The position numbers and the translations under genes were made by a program. From assembly GCF_039523795.1 (NCBI RefSeq), contig NZ_BAAAFZ010000096.1, positions 1-31,403 on the forward strand: 31,403 nt of DNA, read 5' to 3'. Below the pieces are notes generated by a model. It searched no databases, had not been told where the DNA came from, and saw only the letters and a program-made list of their open reading frames with translations. Of the stretch, positions 23,359 through 31,403 are shown one piece after another (within the stretch, counting starts at the first letter, position 1; each line of letters opens with the position of its first letter). The stretch is from Craurococcus roseus (lineage in GTDB: Bacteria > Pseudomonadota > Alphaproteobacteria > Acetobacterales > Acetobacteraceae).

Positions 23359-24150
23359 ATGGCCGAGGCGCTCTTCACCCCCAAAGCCGCCGAAGGGTAC
23401 GACGGCTTGTTCCGGGACGTTTCGCGCCGCTTCGTCCCGACGCTGCTGCGGCTGGCGGGGGTCGCCCCCGCGCAGCGGGTGCTCGACGTCGCCACCGGGA
23501 CAGGCATCGCCGCCGAGGCCGCGGCGGAGGCTGTCGGGCCGTCCGGCCGCGTGGTCGCCGCCGACGTATCACCGGCGATGCTGGAGAAGGCGCGCGCCCG
23601 CCTCGGCGCGGCGGCGGGGGTGTCCTTCGCGCTCGAGGACGGCCAAGCGCTTTCCATGCCGGACGGCGAGTTCGACGCGGTGCTCTGCCACCTCGGCCTG
23701 ATGTTCTTTCCCGATCCGGCGAAGGGCTTGGCCGAGTTCCGGCGTGTTCTCCGGCCGGGCGGGCGCGTCGCCGTGTCCGTCAACGCTCCCGCGCGCTCCT
23801 TCCTCACCCCGGTGTTCGCGGCGATCGCGGCGCGGTTGCGGTCGGAAGGCGGCGTGTCGCAGCGCCTGCTGCGCTCGGATTTGGACCCGGACCGGCTGCG
23901 CGAACTGCTGGGGGGCGCGGGCTTCGGGGACCTCGCGGTCACGGCCGAAACCCACCGCTTCGTCCTGCCCTCCTTCGAGGCCTATTTCGCGGGCATCGAG
24001 GCGGGCGGGGGCGGCGTCGGCCAGGACTACGCCCGCCTCTCCGAAGGGGACCGCCGCGCCGTGCGCGAGGAGGTGCAACAGCGGCTCGGCGGCACGGACG
24101 GCCCCGTGGCGCTGGACGTGGAACTCTGGTTCGGGAGCGGGCACCGGTAG
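23359..24150 (+). CDS. Class I SAM-dependent methyltransferase (UbiE-like)
   Basis: Transfers a methyl group from S-adenosylmethionine; substrate unknown. The 263-aa protein has motif I VLDVATGTG at 41-49, motif II VVAADVSPAM at 65-74, and motif III-like DGEFDAVLCHLGLMFFPD near 101-118. The post-motif LRPGGRVAVSV follows at about 130-140. The pattern is of Methyltransf_11 or UbiE type, which includes small-molecule and quinone methylases, but essential UbiE-specific features cannot be checked by eye. The ATG at 23359 has GGAGG 7 nt upstream. It sits 35 bp after the Bug receptor and converges on the SOUL gene with 28 bp between stops. Confidence 0.9.
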   Translation: MAEALFTPKAAEGYDGLFRDVSRRFVPTLLRLAGVAPAQRVLDVATGTGIAAEAAAEAVGPSGRVVAADVSPAMLEKARARLGAAAGVSFALEDGQALSMPDGEFDAVLCHLGLMFFPDPAKGLAEFRRVLRPGGRVAVSVNAPARSFLTPVFAAIAARLRSEGGVSQRLLRSDLDPDRLRELLGGAGFGDLAVTAETHRFVLPSFEAYFAGIEAGGGGVGQDYARLSEGDRRAVREEVQQRLGGTDGPVALDVELWFGSGHR

Positions 24151-24178
24151 CGACGGGCACGCCTCGCGCGGGGCGCGT

Positions 24179-24802
24179 TCAGCGCCGCCGCACAGGCACG
24201 GCGACCTCGTTGCGGCGCAGGAAGGGCGGCGTGAAGGGCGGGTCGTAGCCGAAGAACACCGGCTCGCCGGCCGGCTCCCACGCGGAGCCGCGCAGTTCCC
24301 CGAGCAGCGCTCCCTTGCGCTCCGCGATGCGCGCGTCGTCCGTGGAGCCCGAGAAGCGCAGCACGGCCAGCGTCTCCCCCGGCACCTCGACGACGCGGAC
24401 GCGCGGATCGGTGGGTTCGGGCGCCGTTTCCCGGGTTGAGGAGCGGGGGAGGAAGAAGCGCATGGTCACGCGCGCCCCGGACTTGGCCTGCTCCACCGGA
24501 GCGGTCATGGCGATTCGCTCCGACCGCATCTCGACGGGCGTGGTCATGGCGATCTTCGTCGCGCCGCCACCCGTCGCGCGGTTCTTGCCGAAGATGTAGC
24601 CGGCGAGGAGGCCGAAGGCTTGGTCCCGCGTCCCGGGATCGAGCGTCGTCTCGACCGCCAGGCGCGGGCCGTACTCGCGCACCTCGGCGGGCCCGGCGCG
24701 GCCCACGACGCGGTAGGGCGGCTGCTCGTAGGCACGGACGCCGACCAAGGAGAGCGCCGATTGCGCGGCGAGTCCGAGGACGGAGCCGAGGCCTTTCAGC
24801 AC
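24179..24802 (-). CDS. SOUL heme-binding family protein
   Basis: Small protein of the SOUL/HEBP family, known for binding heme or tetrapyrroles; its bacterial role is not established. 207 aa. A hydrophobic N-terminus (about 5-22) may be an anchor or signal. SOUL features follow: YRVVGRAGPAEVREYGPRLA at 30-49, then FGLLAGYIFGKNRA. The paired IAMTTPVEM and IAMTAPVEQ are the hallmark of the family, and FFGYDPPFTPPFLRRNEVAV ends it. The start is GTG at 24802, 8 bp after the nitroreductase stop, with GAGGG overlapping that stop, so translation is coupled. It is the last gene of the four-gene minus operon. Confidence 0.9.
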   Translation of the reverse strand: MLKGLGSVLGLAAQSALSLVGVRAYEQPPYRVVGRAGPAEVREYGPRLAVETTLDPGTRDQAFGLLAGYIFGKNRATGGGATKIAMTTPVEMRSERIAMTAPVEQAKSGARVTMRFFLPRSSTRETAPEPTDPRVRVVEVPGETLAVLRFSGSTDDARIAERKGALLGELRGSAWEPAGEPVFFGYDPPFTPPFLRRNEVAVPVRRR

Positions 24803-24810
24803 GCGCGCCC

Positions 24811-25431
24811 TCAGCCGCCGCCCCAGCCGCCGCGGGGCGCCACCTCCGCCAAGGGCAGGCGGACGCGCGGCGCTGCCTCGCGCGCGCGGCGGTCCTCGTC
24901 GAGCAGCGCCGGGTCGCCGGGCCAGCCCAGCGCCACCGCCGTGTAGGGCTCGACGCCCTCCGGCGCGGACGCCGCCGCACGCGCGGCCTCCCGGTCGAAG
25001 CCGGCCATCGCGTGCATCCCGATGCCGTCCGCCGCGGCCTGCACCGCCATCTGCGCCAGCGCCGCGCCGAGGTCATGCGCGGCGTGGCGGTTCGGCCCGC
25101 GCCCGCCCGGCTTGTCCGCCACCGCGCAGCCCAGCACCAGCGCCCCCGCGCGGTGCGCCCAGGCTGCGTTGCCGGGGTTGAGGCAGCCGAGCAGGCGGGC
25201 GAAGGCCGGATCGCCGCGCAGCGCCCAGGCGAAGCGCCAGGGCTGTATGTTGCTGGACGAGGCCGCCCAGCGCGCCGCTTCCAGGAGCGGCAGCACGTCG
25301 GCTTCGGTCAGCGGCCGGTCTGGGTCGAAGGCGCGCGGGCTCCAGCGCTCCGCTATCGCGTCCAGCAGCGGGTGGTCGGCCGGCGCGCGGCGGTCGGCGG
25401 CGACGCGGCGGGGCTGGGCGTCATCGGGCAT
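24811..25431 (-). CDS. Nitroreductase family protein (FMN-dependent oxidoreductase)
   Basis: FMN enzyme reducing nitro compounds, quinones or enones with NAD(P)H; the physiological substrate is unknown. 206 aa, typical length. ERWSPRAFDPDRPL (28-41) contains the Arg of the FMN phosphate site; EAARWAASSSNIQPWRF (51-67) is the classic dimer/FMN motif. AHDLGAALAQMAVQAAADG and the C-terminal VALGWPGDP (about 167-174) complete the fold. It starts at 25431, overlapping the OmpA-like gene by 11 nt, with GGGAGAG 4 nt upstream inside that gene. Its stop is 8 bp from the SOUL start. It is therefore translationally coupled on both sides. Confidence 0.9.
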   Translation of the reverse strand: MPDDAQPRRVAADRRAPADHPLLDAIAERWSPRAFDPDRPLTEADVLPLLEAARWAASSSNIQPWRFAWALRGDPAFARLLGCLNPGNAAWAHRAGALVLGCAVADKPGGRGPNRHAAHDLGAALAQMAVQAAADGIGMHAMAGFDREAARAAASAPEGVEPYTAVALGWPGDPALLDEDRRAREAAPRVRLPLAEVAPRGGWGGG

Positions 25432-25897
25432 CGGGCTCTCCCGTCGTTGCTGGCCTTTCGCCCGGCGGCAACACCACCACGGTCACACTCCGCTCAGCGG
25501 GGACGGTGCCGCCGCGGGCGAAGGCGGCGCGCTGCGCTTCGGCGCGCACGCGGTCGCGCTCCACGCCGAGCTTGGCCAGCGCCTCGGCCACCACGCCGGC
25601 GCGCCGGGCGGCGAGCTGGGCGCCGGTGGTGGCGCCGCCTTCCTGCGGCCCGGCGTGGCCGAGCACGCAAAGGTTCCGCTCCGGCTCCCGCTTCGCCAGT
25701 TCCGCGGCCGCTTCGAGGTTGCCACGCGCCGCCTCGCCCGGCTCCGCGGAGCGCGCGGCGAAGGGAATGGCGAACACGTCGTCCTCCAGGTCCCCGGCGC
25801 CGACGCAGTTGAACGGGCGCGGCTGCGCCGGCGCCGGGCCCGGCAGCAGCAGCGCGAGCAGCAACGCGGCGGCGGGAGCCGTCCTCGCCGCCGTCAT
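25421..25897 (-). CDS. Small OmpA-C-like periplasmic protein, probably not peptidoglycan-binding
   Basis: 158 aa with a signal peptide (ALLLALLLPGPAPAQ, cleavage near residue 25) and an OmpA-like domain at about 60-145. The core LCVLGHAGPQEGGATTGAQL at 76-95, then AARRAGVVAEALAKLGV, aligns with the family motif GHTDxxGxxxxNxxLSxxRAxxV. Compared with that motif, Asp is replaced by Gly83 and Asn by Gly, while the Arg pair (98-99) is kept. In OmpA the Asp and Arg bind diaminopimelate, so peptidoglycan binding is doubtful. Two cysteines, Cys31 and Cys77, could form a disulfide. It overlaps the upstream oxygenase gene by 4 nt (ATGA) and the downstream nitroreductase gene by 11 nt. Confidence 0.8.
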   Translation of the reverse strand: MTAARTAPAAALLLALLLPGPAPAQPRPFNCVGAGDLEDDVFAIPFAARSAEPGEAARGNLEAAAELAKREPERNLCVLGHAGPQEGGATTGAQLAARRAGVVAEALAKLGVERDRVRAEAQRAAFARGGTVPAERSVTVVVLPPGERPATTGEPDAR

Positions 25898-27129
25898 GCG
25901 GGGGCCAGCAGCCCCGCCTCCTGCAAGCGGCCGAGGAGCGCCGGCGCGTCCACGCCGGGGTGGGCGGCGCGCAACTCCGGCTCGGCCACGTCCGGGCGGG
26001 ACAGCACCCAACCCGCGGCCTCCGCCTCCGGCGGCGAAAGGGGCAGCGTGCCGCCCGCGGTCTTGAGCACCCAATCGGCGCCGCGGCGCACCGGCTTGGC
26101 GCCGGGCTGGAGCACGCGCAACGCGGGCGCTTCGGCGTCGCCGCCGTCCGCCGCCGCGGCAGCGGAGGGCGCGGCCAGGCCGCGCGCGGCCAGCAGGTCG
26201 TTGCCGCCGCGTTTGAAGCGGTAGTCCGCCACGAAGCCCGTCAACACCTCCATCACCTTCGGGTCGCGGCACAGCTCCGCCAGCCGCTGGCCGAGCTGCC
26301 CGGCGCGGGAAGTCAGCGCGAAGCGCGCGGCGGCGCTGCCGTCCTGACGCGGCAGCGACTTGCGGAACTCGGCGTCGTAGAGCGCGCGCTCCAGCAGGAT
26401 GTTCACCAAATCCATGCCGAGCGGCGCGTTGACGCCGTAGGCGACGTGGACGCTCGCCGGCGCCTCGGCCAGCGCGTCGTGGTACCAGCCGCGCGGCAGG
26501 TAGAGCAGGTCGCCGGCGCGCAGCACCACGCGCTCGCGCAGCTTGCCCTTCTTCTGCTCGTGCTGCGCTTGACTCACGTTGCGGAAGAGGGGGTGCGGCA
26601 ACGGGTTGTCGGCGCGGCCTTCCCAGACGTTCCAGGTCTTCTCGCCTTCCACCTGCACCGCCCAGACGTCGTGCGTGTCGTAGTGGGCGGGGAAGGCCTT
26701 GTGGCTCTGGAACGAAATGTAGACGTTCGCCTGCGCCTTGCCGAGCCCGGCGTCCTCCAGCGCCTCCGACACGCTGGCGAGGCCAGGGGTGAGGCTGTCC
26801 ACGTCGTTCATCACCAGGCTGGCGCCGCGCTCCACCCAGCCGCGCAGCTTGGCGGCGTCGGGCTGCAGGACGGGCTGGTTGTCGCGGCTGTTGGCGCGGG
26901 CGCAGTACTGCTCGGCCGGCACCGGGGCGCCGTCCATCAACACCTGGAGCGAGTGGCTGGACCAGACGTGCGTCATGTCCAGCAGGCGGTTGATCCCCCG
27001 CCAGGACAGGACGGACGCGAATTTGCCTGCCGCCCCCTTGAGGTGGAGCGGCTGGCGGTCGTGGTACTCGGCGAAGAATTGCGCCGGCGTCATGGGCGCC
27101 AGCAGCGCTTCGAGGGTCATGGCGGTCAT
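25894..27129 (-). CDS. JmjC/cupin Fe(II)/2-oxoglutarate oxygenase (ribosomal-oxygenase-like)
   Basis: Probable cytoplasmic protein hydroxylase. 411 aa. The cupin core has the iron-binding triad: His149 and Asp151 in AHYDTHDVW and His217 in LPRGWYHDA. VEGEKTWNVWE after the first motif and DLLYLPRG before the third ligand are typical of the family that includes YcfD/RoxA, MINA and NO66, which hydroxylate ribosomal proteins. A C-terminal region of about 160 residues (LADYRFKRG onward) is winged-helix-like by position, as in those enzymes. Whether ribosomal protein L16 or another protein is the substrate is unknown. The ATG at 27129 begins MTAMTLEALLAPM; Met4 is an alternative. First gene of the four-gene operon and divergent from glutamate dehydrogenase (149 bp). 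Confidence 0.85.
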   Translation of the reverse strand: MTAMTLEALLAPMTPAQFFAEYHDRQPLHLKGAAGKFASVLSWRGINRLLDMTHVWSSHSLQVLMDGAPVPAEQYCARANSRDNQPVLQPDAAKLRGWVERGASLVMNDVDSLTPGLASVSEALEDAGLGKAQANVYISFQSHKAFPAHYDTHDVWAVQVEGEKTWNVWEGRADNPLPHPLFRNVSQAQHEQKKGKLRERVVLRAGDLLYLPRGWYHDALAEAPASVHVAYGVNAPLGMDLVNILLERALYDAEFRKSLPRQDGSAAARFALTSRAGQLGQRLAELCRDPKVMEVLTGFVADYRFKRGGNDLLAARGLAAPSAAAAADGGDAEAPALRVLQPGAKPVRRGADWVLKTAGGTLPLSPPEAEAAGWVLSRPDVAEPELRAAHPGVDAPALLGRLQEAGLLAPA

Positions 27130-27148
27130 GGGCCGCGAGCTTAGCCGA

Positions 27149-27164
27149 GTTCCCCGCGCGGAAC
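27149..27164. promoter_or_regulatory. Short inverted repeat between oxygenase and glutamate dehydrogenase genes
   Basis: GTTCC (27149-27153) and GGAAC (27160-27164) form a 5-bp inverted repeat with a 6-bp GC centre, 20 bp from the oxygenase start. It could be an operator for the divergent pair. The evidence is only the symmetry. Confidence 0.25.
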
Positions 27165-27278
27165 AGGCCCGGTCGCCGCCTGCCCCCCTGCGTGTCGCGG
27201 GCGTGACAAACCGGCGTCCCGCCCTTGCCCGGGCCGGAGGGCGCGCGGATGCTGCCGGCAACAAGAGGAGGCGCGGCC

Positions 27279-30200
27279 ATGGACCAACCAGCCCCACCCG
27301 ACGCACGCCTGGAACGGGGCGGCGCGGCGACGGATGACGACCCGGCGCGCGAGGCGCTCCTGCGCGAAGCGGAAACCGCGCTCCGGCGGTTGGCGCCCGA
27401 CCTGCCGCCGGACGCCACGGTCCTGCTGCGCCGCCTCTTCGCCGACGTGCCCGGTCCGGAGCTGGCCGGCATCCCCTCGGAAACCGTGGCCGAGGCCGCG
27501 GCCAGCCTCTACGCCTTCGCCCGCGAGCGCCCGCCGGGCGAGGCCGAGCTGCGCGTGCTGCCGCCCGGGGCGGGCCGCGGCCCGCACGCGGTGGCGGAGA
27601 TCGTCACCGACGACATGCCCTTCCTGGTGGACAGCGCCTTGGCCGCGCTGGCCCGGCAAGGCCGGGTGGTGAAGCAGCTCCTGCACCCGGTGGTGGCGGT
27701 GCGGCGCGACGCCGCCGGGCGGCTGCTCTCGCTCGGCGGCGCGGAGACGGACGCCACCGGGCGCGAGAGCATGATGCGGATCACGATCGGCGCGGCGCAG
27801 ACCGCCATGCTGCCGGGCCAGGGCGCCGGCGGCTGGCCGGAGCTGGAGCGGATGCTGGCCCGCGCCATGGCGGACGTGCGCCTGGCCGTGACCGACTTCC
27901 CCGCCATGTCCCGCCTGATGCGCGCCGCCGAGGACGAGATCGCCGCGGCGCCCCGCGAACGCGGCCCGGCGGCCGAGTTCCTGCGCTGGCTCATGGACGA
28001 GAACTTCGTGCTGCTCGGCCACCGCCGCCTGGACGTCGGCGAAGGGGGCGCGGCGGCGGTCGCCGCCGGGGAGAACCTCGGCCTGCTGCGCGACCCCGCC
28101 GTGCCGGTCTTCGACGCGCTGCGCGACCCGTCCGCGCTGCCGCCCGCCATGCGCGCGGCTCTGGCGGAGCCGGTGCCGCTCTCGGTCGGCAAGGCCAACA
28201 TGCGGAGCACCGTCCACCGCCCGCAGCACGCCGACGTGGTGGCGACGCGCATCTTCGCCTCCGACGGGCGCGTGGCGGGGCTGCGGCTGTTCCTGGGCCT
28301 GTTCGCGGCGGGCGCCTACAACCGAAATCCGCGCTCCATCCCTATGCTGTCGCAGAAGGTGGACCGCATCCTCGCCGCCGCCGGCTTCGACCCGGAGGCG
28401 CACGACGGCCGCGCGCTGCGCAACATCCTGGACACCTGGCCGCGCGACGAGCTGTTCCAGGCGCCGGAAGCGGAGATCCTGCGCGGGGCGCGGGTCGCGC
28501 TCGACCTCCAGATCAGGCCGCGGCCAGCGCTGCACGTGCGGCGCGACCCGTTCGGGCGCTTCGTGTCCGCCATCGCCTGGATGCCGCGCGAGGGATTCGA
28601 CACCAGGCTGCGCGAGCGCGTGGGGGAGGTGGTGGCGCAAGCCTATGGCGGCCGCCTCAGCGCCTTCTACATCGCGCTCGGCGACGCGCCGCTGGCCCGC
28701 ATCCACTACATCGTCGGCACCGACCCGGCCCGCCCGCGGGCGGTGGACGAGGCGGTGCTGGAGGCGGCGGTGGCGCAGGCGGCGCGCTCCTTCGGCGAGC
28801 GCCTGGGCGAGGCGCTGGCGGCGGAGCACGGCGAGGCCGCGGCGGCGGCGCTGCTCGGACGGTGGCGCGACGCCTTCCCGCCCGCCTACCGCGAGGGCGC
28901 CACCGGCGCGCAGGGCGCGGCCGACCTCGCGCTGGCCGAGCGCGCCTTGGCCGAGGGCAAGCCGGCCGCCGCCCTGTCGCGGCCCGGTGGGTCGGAGGGG
29001 ACGCTGTCGCTGCGCCTCGTCAATCCCGGCGGGTCGCTGTTGTTGGCCGACGCCCTCCCGCTGTTCGAGAGCCTCGGCTTGCGGGCGGTGGAGGAGATGC
29101 CGTACCGCCTTTCGCCCGAGGGCGCGCCCGCGGCGGTGCTGCACGTTTTCTCCCTGCGGCCCATCTCCGCGCTGGACGCGCCGGACGCGCCCTTCGGCGC
29201 GACGGGCGAGCGCTTCCCGGCGGTGCTGGAGGCGCTTTCCGCGCTGATGGAGGGCGCGGCGGAGGCGGACGGATTCAACCGGCTGGTGCTGCTGTCGGGC
29301 CTGACCTGGCGCGAGTGCTGGCTGTTGCGGGCGATGTTCCGCTGGCTGAAGCAGGTGGGCTTCGGCTTCGAGCAGGGCAGCGCGGAAGCGGCCTTCGCGG
29401 CGCACCCGATGGCGGGGCGCATCCTGCTCGACCTGTTCCACGCTCGCCTGGACCCGGACTTCGCCGGCGACCGGGCGGCGCGCGAGCGGGCGCTGCTCGC
29501 GGACTGGGACGCGCTGCTGGACGCGGTGGCGAACCCGGACGAGGACCGCATCCTGGCGCGGTTCCGGCTGCTGCTGGACGCGGTGCTCCGCACCAACTAC
29601 CACCAGTACAAGCCCTACATTTCCTTCAAGATCGACAGCGCGGCGGCGGGCGACATGCCGGCGCCCAAGCCCTGGCGCGAGGTGTTCGTCCACTCGCCGC
29701 GCATGGAGGGCACGCACCTCCGCGCCGGCCCGGTGGCGCGCGGCGGCATCCGTTGGTCGGACCGGCGGGAGGACTTCCGCACCGAGATCCTCGGGCTGAT
29801 GAAGGCGCAGCGGGTCAAGAACGTCGTCATCGTGCCGACCGGGGCCAAGGGCGGCTTCGTGCTGAAGCGCCCGCCGCCGGCCACCGACCGCGAGGCGTTC
29901 CAGGCCGAGGGAGTCGCCTGCTACCAGACCCTCGTGCGCGGGCTGCTCGACATCACCGACAACCTCGACGGCGAGCGGGTGGTGCCGCCGGAGCGGGTGG
30001 TGCGGCGGGACGCGGACGACCCGTACATGGTCGTCGCGGCCGACAAGGGCACCGCGACCTTCAGCGACATCGCCAACGCGCTGAGCGCCGAATACGGCTT
30101 CTGGCTGGGCGACGCCTTCGCCTCCGGCGGCTCGGCCGGGTACGACCACAAGGCCATGGGCATCACCGCGCGCGGCGCCTGGGTGATGGTCGCGCGGCAC

Positions 30201-31403
30201 TTCGCGGAGCTGGGGCACGACATCTTCACGCAGGAGTTCACCTGCGCCGGCGTGGGCGACATGTCGGGCGACGTGTTCGGCAACGGGCTGCTGATCTCGC
30301 GCAGCACCAAGCTGGTCGCGGCCTTCGACCACCGGCACGTCTTCATAGACCCCGACCCCGATCCGGAGGCGTCCTACGCGGAGCGCGAGCGGCTGTTCCG
30401 GCTGCCGCGCTCCTCCTGGGCGGACTACGACCCTGCGAAGATCTCGCCCGGCGGCGGGGTGTTCGCGCGCAACCTGAAGCGGGTGCCGCTCCCGGCGCGG
30501 GCGCGCGAGGCGCTGGGCATCGAGGAGGAGCAGCCGGAGCCGGCCGCCGTGGTCCGCGCCATCCTCAAGGCGCCGGTGGACCTGCTCTACTTCGGCGGCA
30601 TCGGCACCTACGTGAAGGCCAGCACCGAGAGCCAGGCCGAGGCCGGCGACCGCGCCAACGACGCGGTGCGCGTGGACGGGCGCGAACTGCGTGCGCGCGT
30701 GGTGGGCGAGGGCGCGAACCTCGCCGTCACCCAGGCCGGGCGCGTGGAGTACGCGCGGGCGGCGGGCGGGCGCATCAACACGGACGCGCTGGACAACTCG
30801 GCCGGCGTCTCCACCAGCGACCACGAGGTCAACATCAAGATCCTGCTCGCCGACGTGGAGCGGGCCGGCCGGATGACCCGGCCGCAGCGCGACTCCCTGC
30901 TGGCCGAGATGACGGACGAGGTCGCCCGGCTGGTGCTGCGCGACAACGCGGAGCAGTCGCTCGCCGTCAGCCTGGAGGAGCGCGCTGCGCCGGCGGATGC
31001 GCTGCCGGCGCAGGCCGCGCTGATGCAGCGGCTGGAAGCGGCGGGCGTGCTGGACCGGAGCGTCGCCGGCCTGCCGGACGCGGCGACCATGACGGCGCGC
31101 GTGGCCGCCGGGGACGCGCTGACGCGGCCGGCCGTCTGCGCGCTGCTGCCGCTGGCGAAGCTCTGGCTCAACGAGGCGATCGAGGCCGGGCCGCTGCCCG
31201 ACGACCCCGCCTTCGCGCCGGTGCTGGCGACCTACTTCCCGGCGCCGCTGCGCGAGCGGTACGCCGACGCCATCGCCCGGCACCGGCTGCGGCGCGACCT
31301 GGTGGCGACGGCCGTGACCAACGGCGTGGCCAACCGCCTCGGCTGCGCCGGGCTGGCGCGGCTCGCGGCGCAGGCCGACCCGGCCGCGGCGGCGCGCGCG
31401 GCG
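27279..31403 (+). CDS. Large (180-kDa class) NAD-dependent glutamate dehydrogenase, 3' end outside the window
   Basis: Converts glutamate and NAD+ to 2-oxoglutarate, ammonia and NADH, a catabolic route typical of this class. The frame is open for 1375 codons from ATG 27279 to the window end; full proteins of the class are about 1600 aa, so roughly 200 residues are missing. The N-terminal two thirds hold regulatory ACT-like modules. The catalytic part begins near residue 815 with ARGGIRWSDRREDFRTE. Near 850 is VKNVVIVPTGAKGGFVLK, with the active-site Lys region. GGSAGYDHKAMGITARG lies near 955, GVGDMSGDVFGNG near 990, YFGGIGTYVK near 1105, and VVGEGANLAVTQ near 1140. AAGAGGAGG precedes the ATG by about 7 nt. 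It is divergent from the JmjC oxygenase. Confidence 0.95.
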   Translation, partial: MDQPAPPDARLERGGAATDDDPAREALLREAETALRRLAPDLPPDATVLLRRLFADVPGPELAGIPSETVAEAAASLYAFARERPPGEAELRVLPPGAGRGPHAVAEIVTDDMPFLVDSALAALARQGRVVKQLLHPVVAVRRDAAGRLLSLGGAETDATGRESMMRITIGAAQTAMLPGQGAGGWPELERMLARAMADVRLAVTDFPAMSRLMRAAEDEIAAAPRERGPAAEFLRWLMDENFVLLGHRRLDVGEGGAAAVAAGENLGLLRDPAVPVFDALRDPSALPPAMRAALAEPVPLSVGKANMRSTVHRPQHADVVATRIFASDGRVAGLRLFLGLFAAGAYNRNPRSIPMLSQKVDRILAAAGFDPEAHDGRALRNILDTWPRDELFQAPEAEILRGARVALDLQIRPRPALHVRRDPFGRFVSAIAWMPREGFDTRLRERVGEVVAQAYGGRLSAFYIALGDAPLARIHYIVGTDPARPRAVDEAVLEAAVAQAARSFGERLGEALAAEHGEAAAAALLGRWRDAFPPAYREGATGAQGAADLALAERALAEGKPAAALSRPGGSEGTLSLRLVNPGGSLLLADALPLFESLGLRAVEEMPYRLSPEGAPAAVLHVFSLRPISALDAPDAPFGATGERFPAVLEALSALMEGAAEADGFNRLVLLSGLTWRECWLLRAMFRWLKQVGFGFEQGSAEAAFAAHPMAGRILLDLFHARLDPDFAGDRAARERALLADWDALLDAVANPDEDRILARFRLLLDAVLRTNYHQYKPYISFKIDSAAAGDMPAPKPWREVFVHSPRMEGTHLRAGPVARGGIRWSDRREDFRTEILGLMKAQRVKNVVIVPTGAKGGFVLKRPPPATDREAFQAEGVACYQTLVRGLLDITDNLDGERVVPPERVVRRDADDPYMVVAADKGTATFSDIANALSAEYGFWLGDAFASGGSAGYDHKAMGITARGAWVMVARHFAELGHDIFTQEFTCAGVGDMSGDVFGNGLLISRSTKLVAAFDHRHVFIDPDPDPEASYAERERLFRLPRSSWADYDPAKISPGGGVFARNLKRVPLPARAREALGIEEEQPEPAAVVRAILKAPVDLLYFGGIGTYVKASTESQAEAGDRANDAVRVDGRELRARVVGEGANLAVTQAGRVEYARAAGGRINTDALDNSAGVSTSDHEVNIKILLADVERAGRMTRPQRDSLLAEMTDEVARLVLRDNAEQSLAVSLEERAAPADALPAQAALMQRLEAAGVLDRSVAGLPDAATMTARVAAGDALTRPAVCALLPLAKLWLNEAIEAGPLPDDPAFAPVLATYFPAPLRERYADAIARHRLRRDLVATAVTNGVANRLGCAGLARLAAQADPAAAARAA

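Noticed and set aside
27130..27143. Leaderless transcript of the JmjC gene from a TAAGCT box
   Set aside because: The box matches the -10 consensus at only 3 of 6 positions and there is no -35 at the right distance.
27141..31283. A 1380-codon open frame opposite the glutamate dehydrogenase gene
   Set aside because: Its product is His/Arg/Ala/Val-rich low-complexity sequence. It mirrors the real gene's codon bias; high GC third positions suppress stops on the other strand.

Overview
The window is GC-rich DNA (third codon positions almost all G or C) from what looks like an aerobic alphaproteobacterium. I think Acetobacteraceae, Roseomonas-like, is most likely. This is inferred from several Bug/TctC-type solute receptors, a 180-kDa-class NAD-glutamate dehydrogenase, a UdgA-like uracil-DNA glycosylase without Fe-S cysteines, and an ETF-ubiquinone oxidoreductase. 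No sequence search was possible. I see no tRNA, rRNA, transposase, phage gene or CRISPR array. The region reads as ordinary chromosome with some local decay.

Layout. 1-942: 5' part of a family-2 glycosyltransferase (minus), cut by the window edge. 1536-3443: lytic transglycosylase (minus), divergent from a hybrid sensor histidine kinase (3902-6988). 7001-7849: uracil-DNA glycosylase (minus), converging on the kinase. 7949-10297: ETF-ubiquinone oxidoreductase followed directly by a class II aldolase whose N-terminus has no standard start codon. 10428-11829: small secreted protein divergent from a LysR regulator. 12020-14176: two Bug receptors converging on a palindromic interspersed repeat; the second is frameshifted. 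14357-16711: secreted low-complexity protein and a GMC oxidoreductase (minus). 16802-18556: OpgH/MdoH-like glucan glucosyltransferase. 18998-20965: secreted protein of unknown function, MarR regulator, Yip1-type membrane protein (all minus). 21057-24150: nitronate monooxygenase, Bug receptor, methyltransferase (plus). 24179-27129: a tight minus-strand operon of JmjC/cupin oxygenase, OmpA-like protein, nitroreductase and SOUL protein. 27279-31403: most of a large NAD-glutamate dehydrogenase (plus), truncated by the window end.

Themes. Envelope functions recur: murein lytic enzyme, periplasmic glucan synthase, OmpA-like protein and secreted proteins. Flavin and redox enzymes also recur: ETF-QO, GMC, nitronate monooxygenase, nitroreductase. 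Three Bug receptors are present without any TctA/TctB membrane subunits nearby. Three regulatory sites are readable: an operator/promoter overlap before the MarR gene, a dyad abutting the LysR start codon, and a split inverted repeat between the transglycosylase and kinase genes.

I did not find a clearly new multi-gene system. The best leads are the JmjC-OmpA-nitroreductase-SOUL operon divergent from glutamate dehydrogenase, the cysteine-free glycosylase, the aldolase start, and the broken receptor gene.
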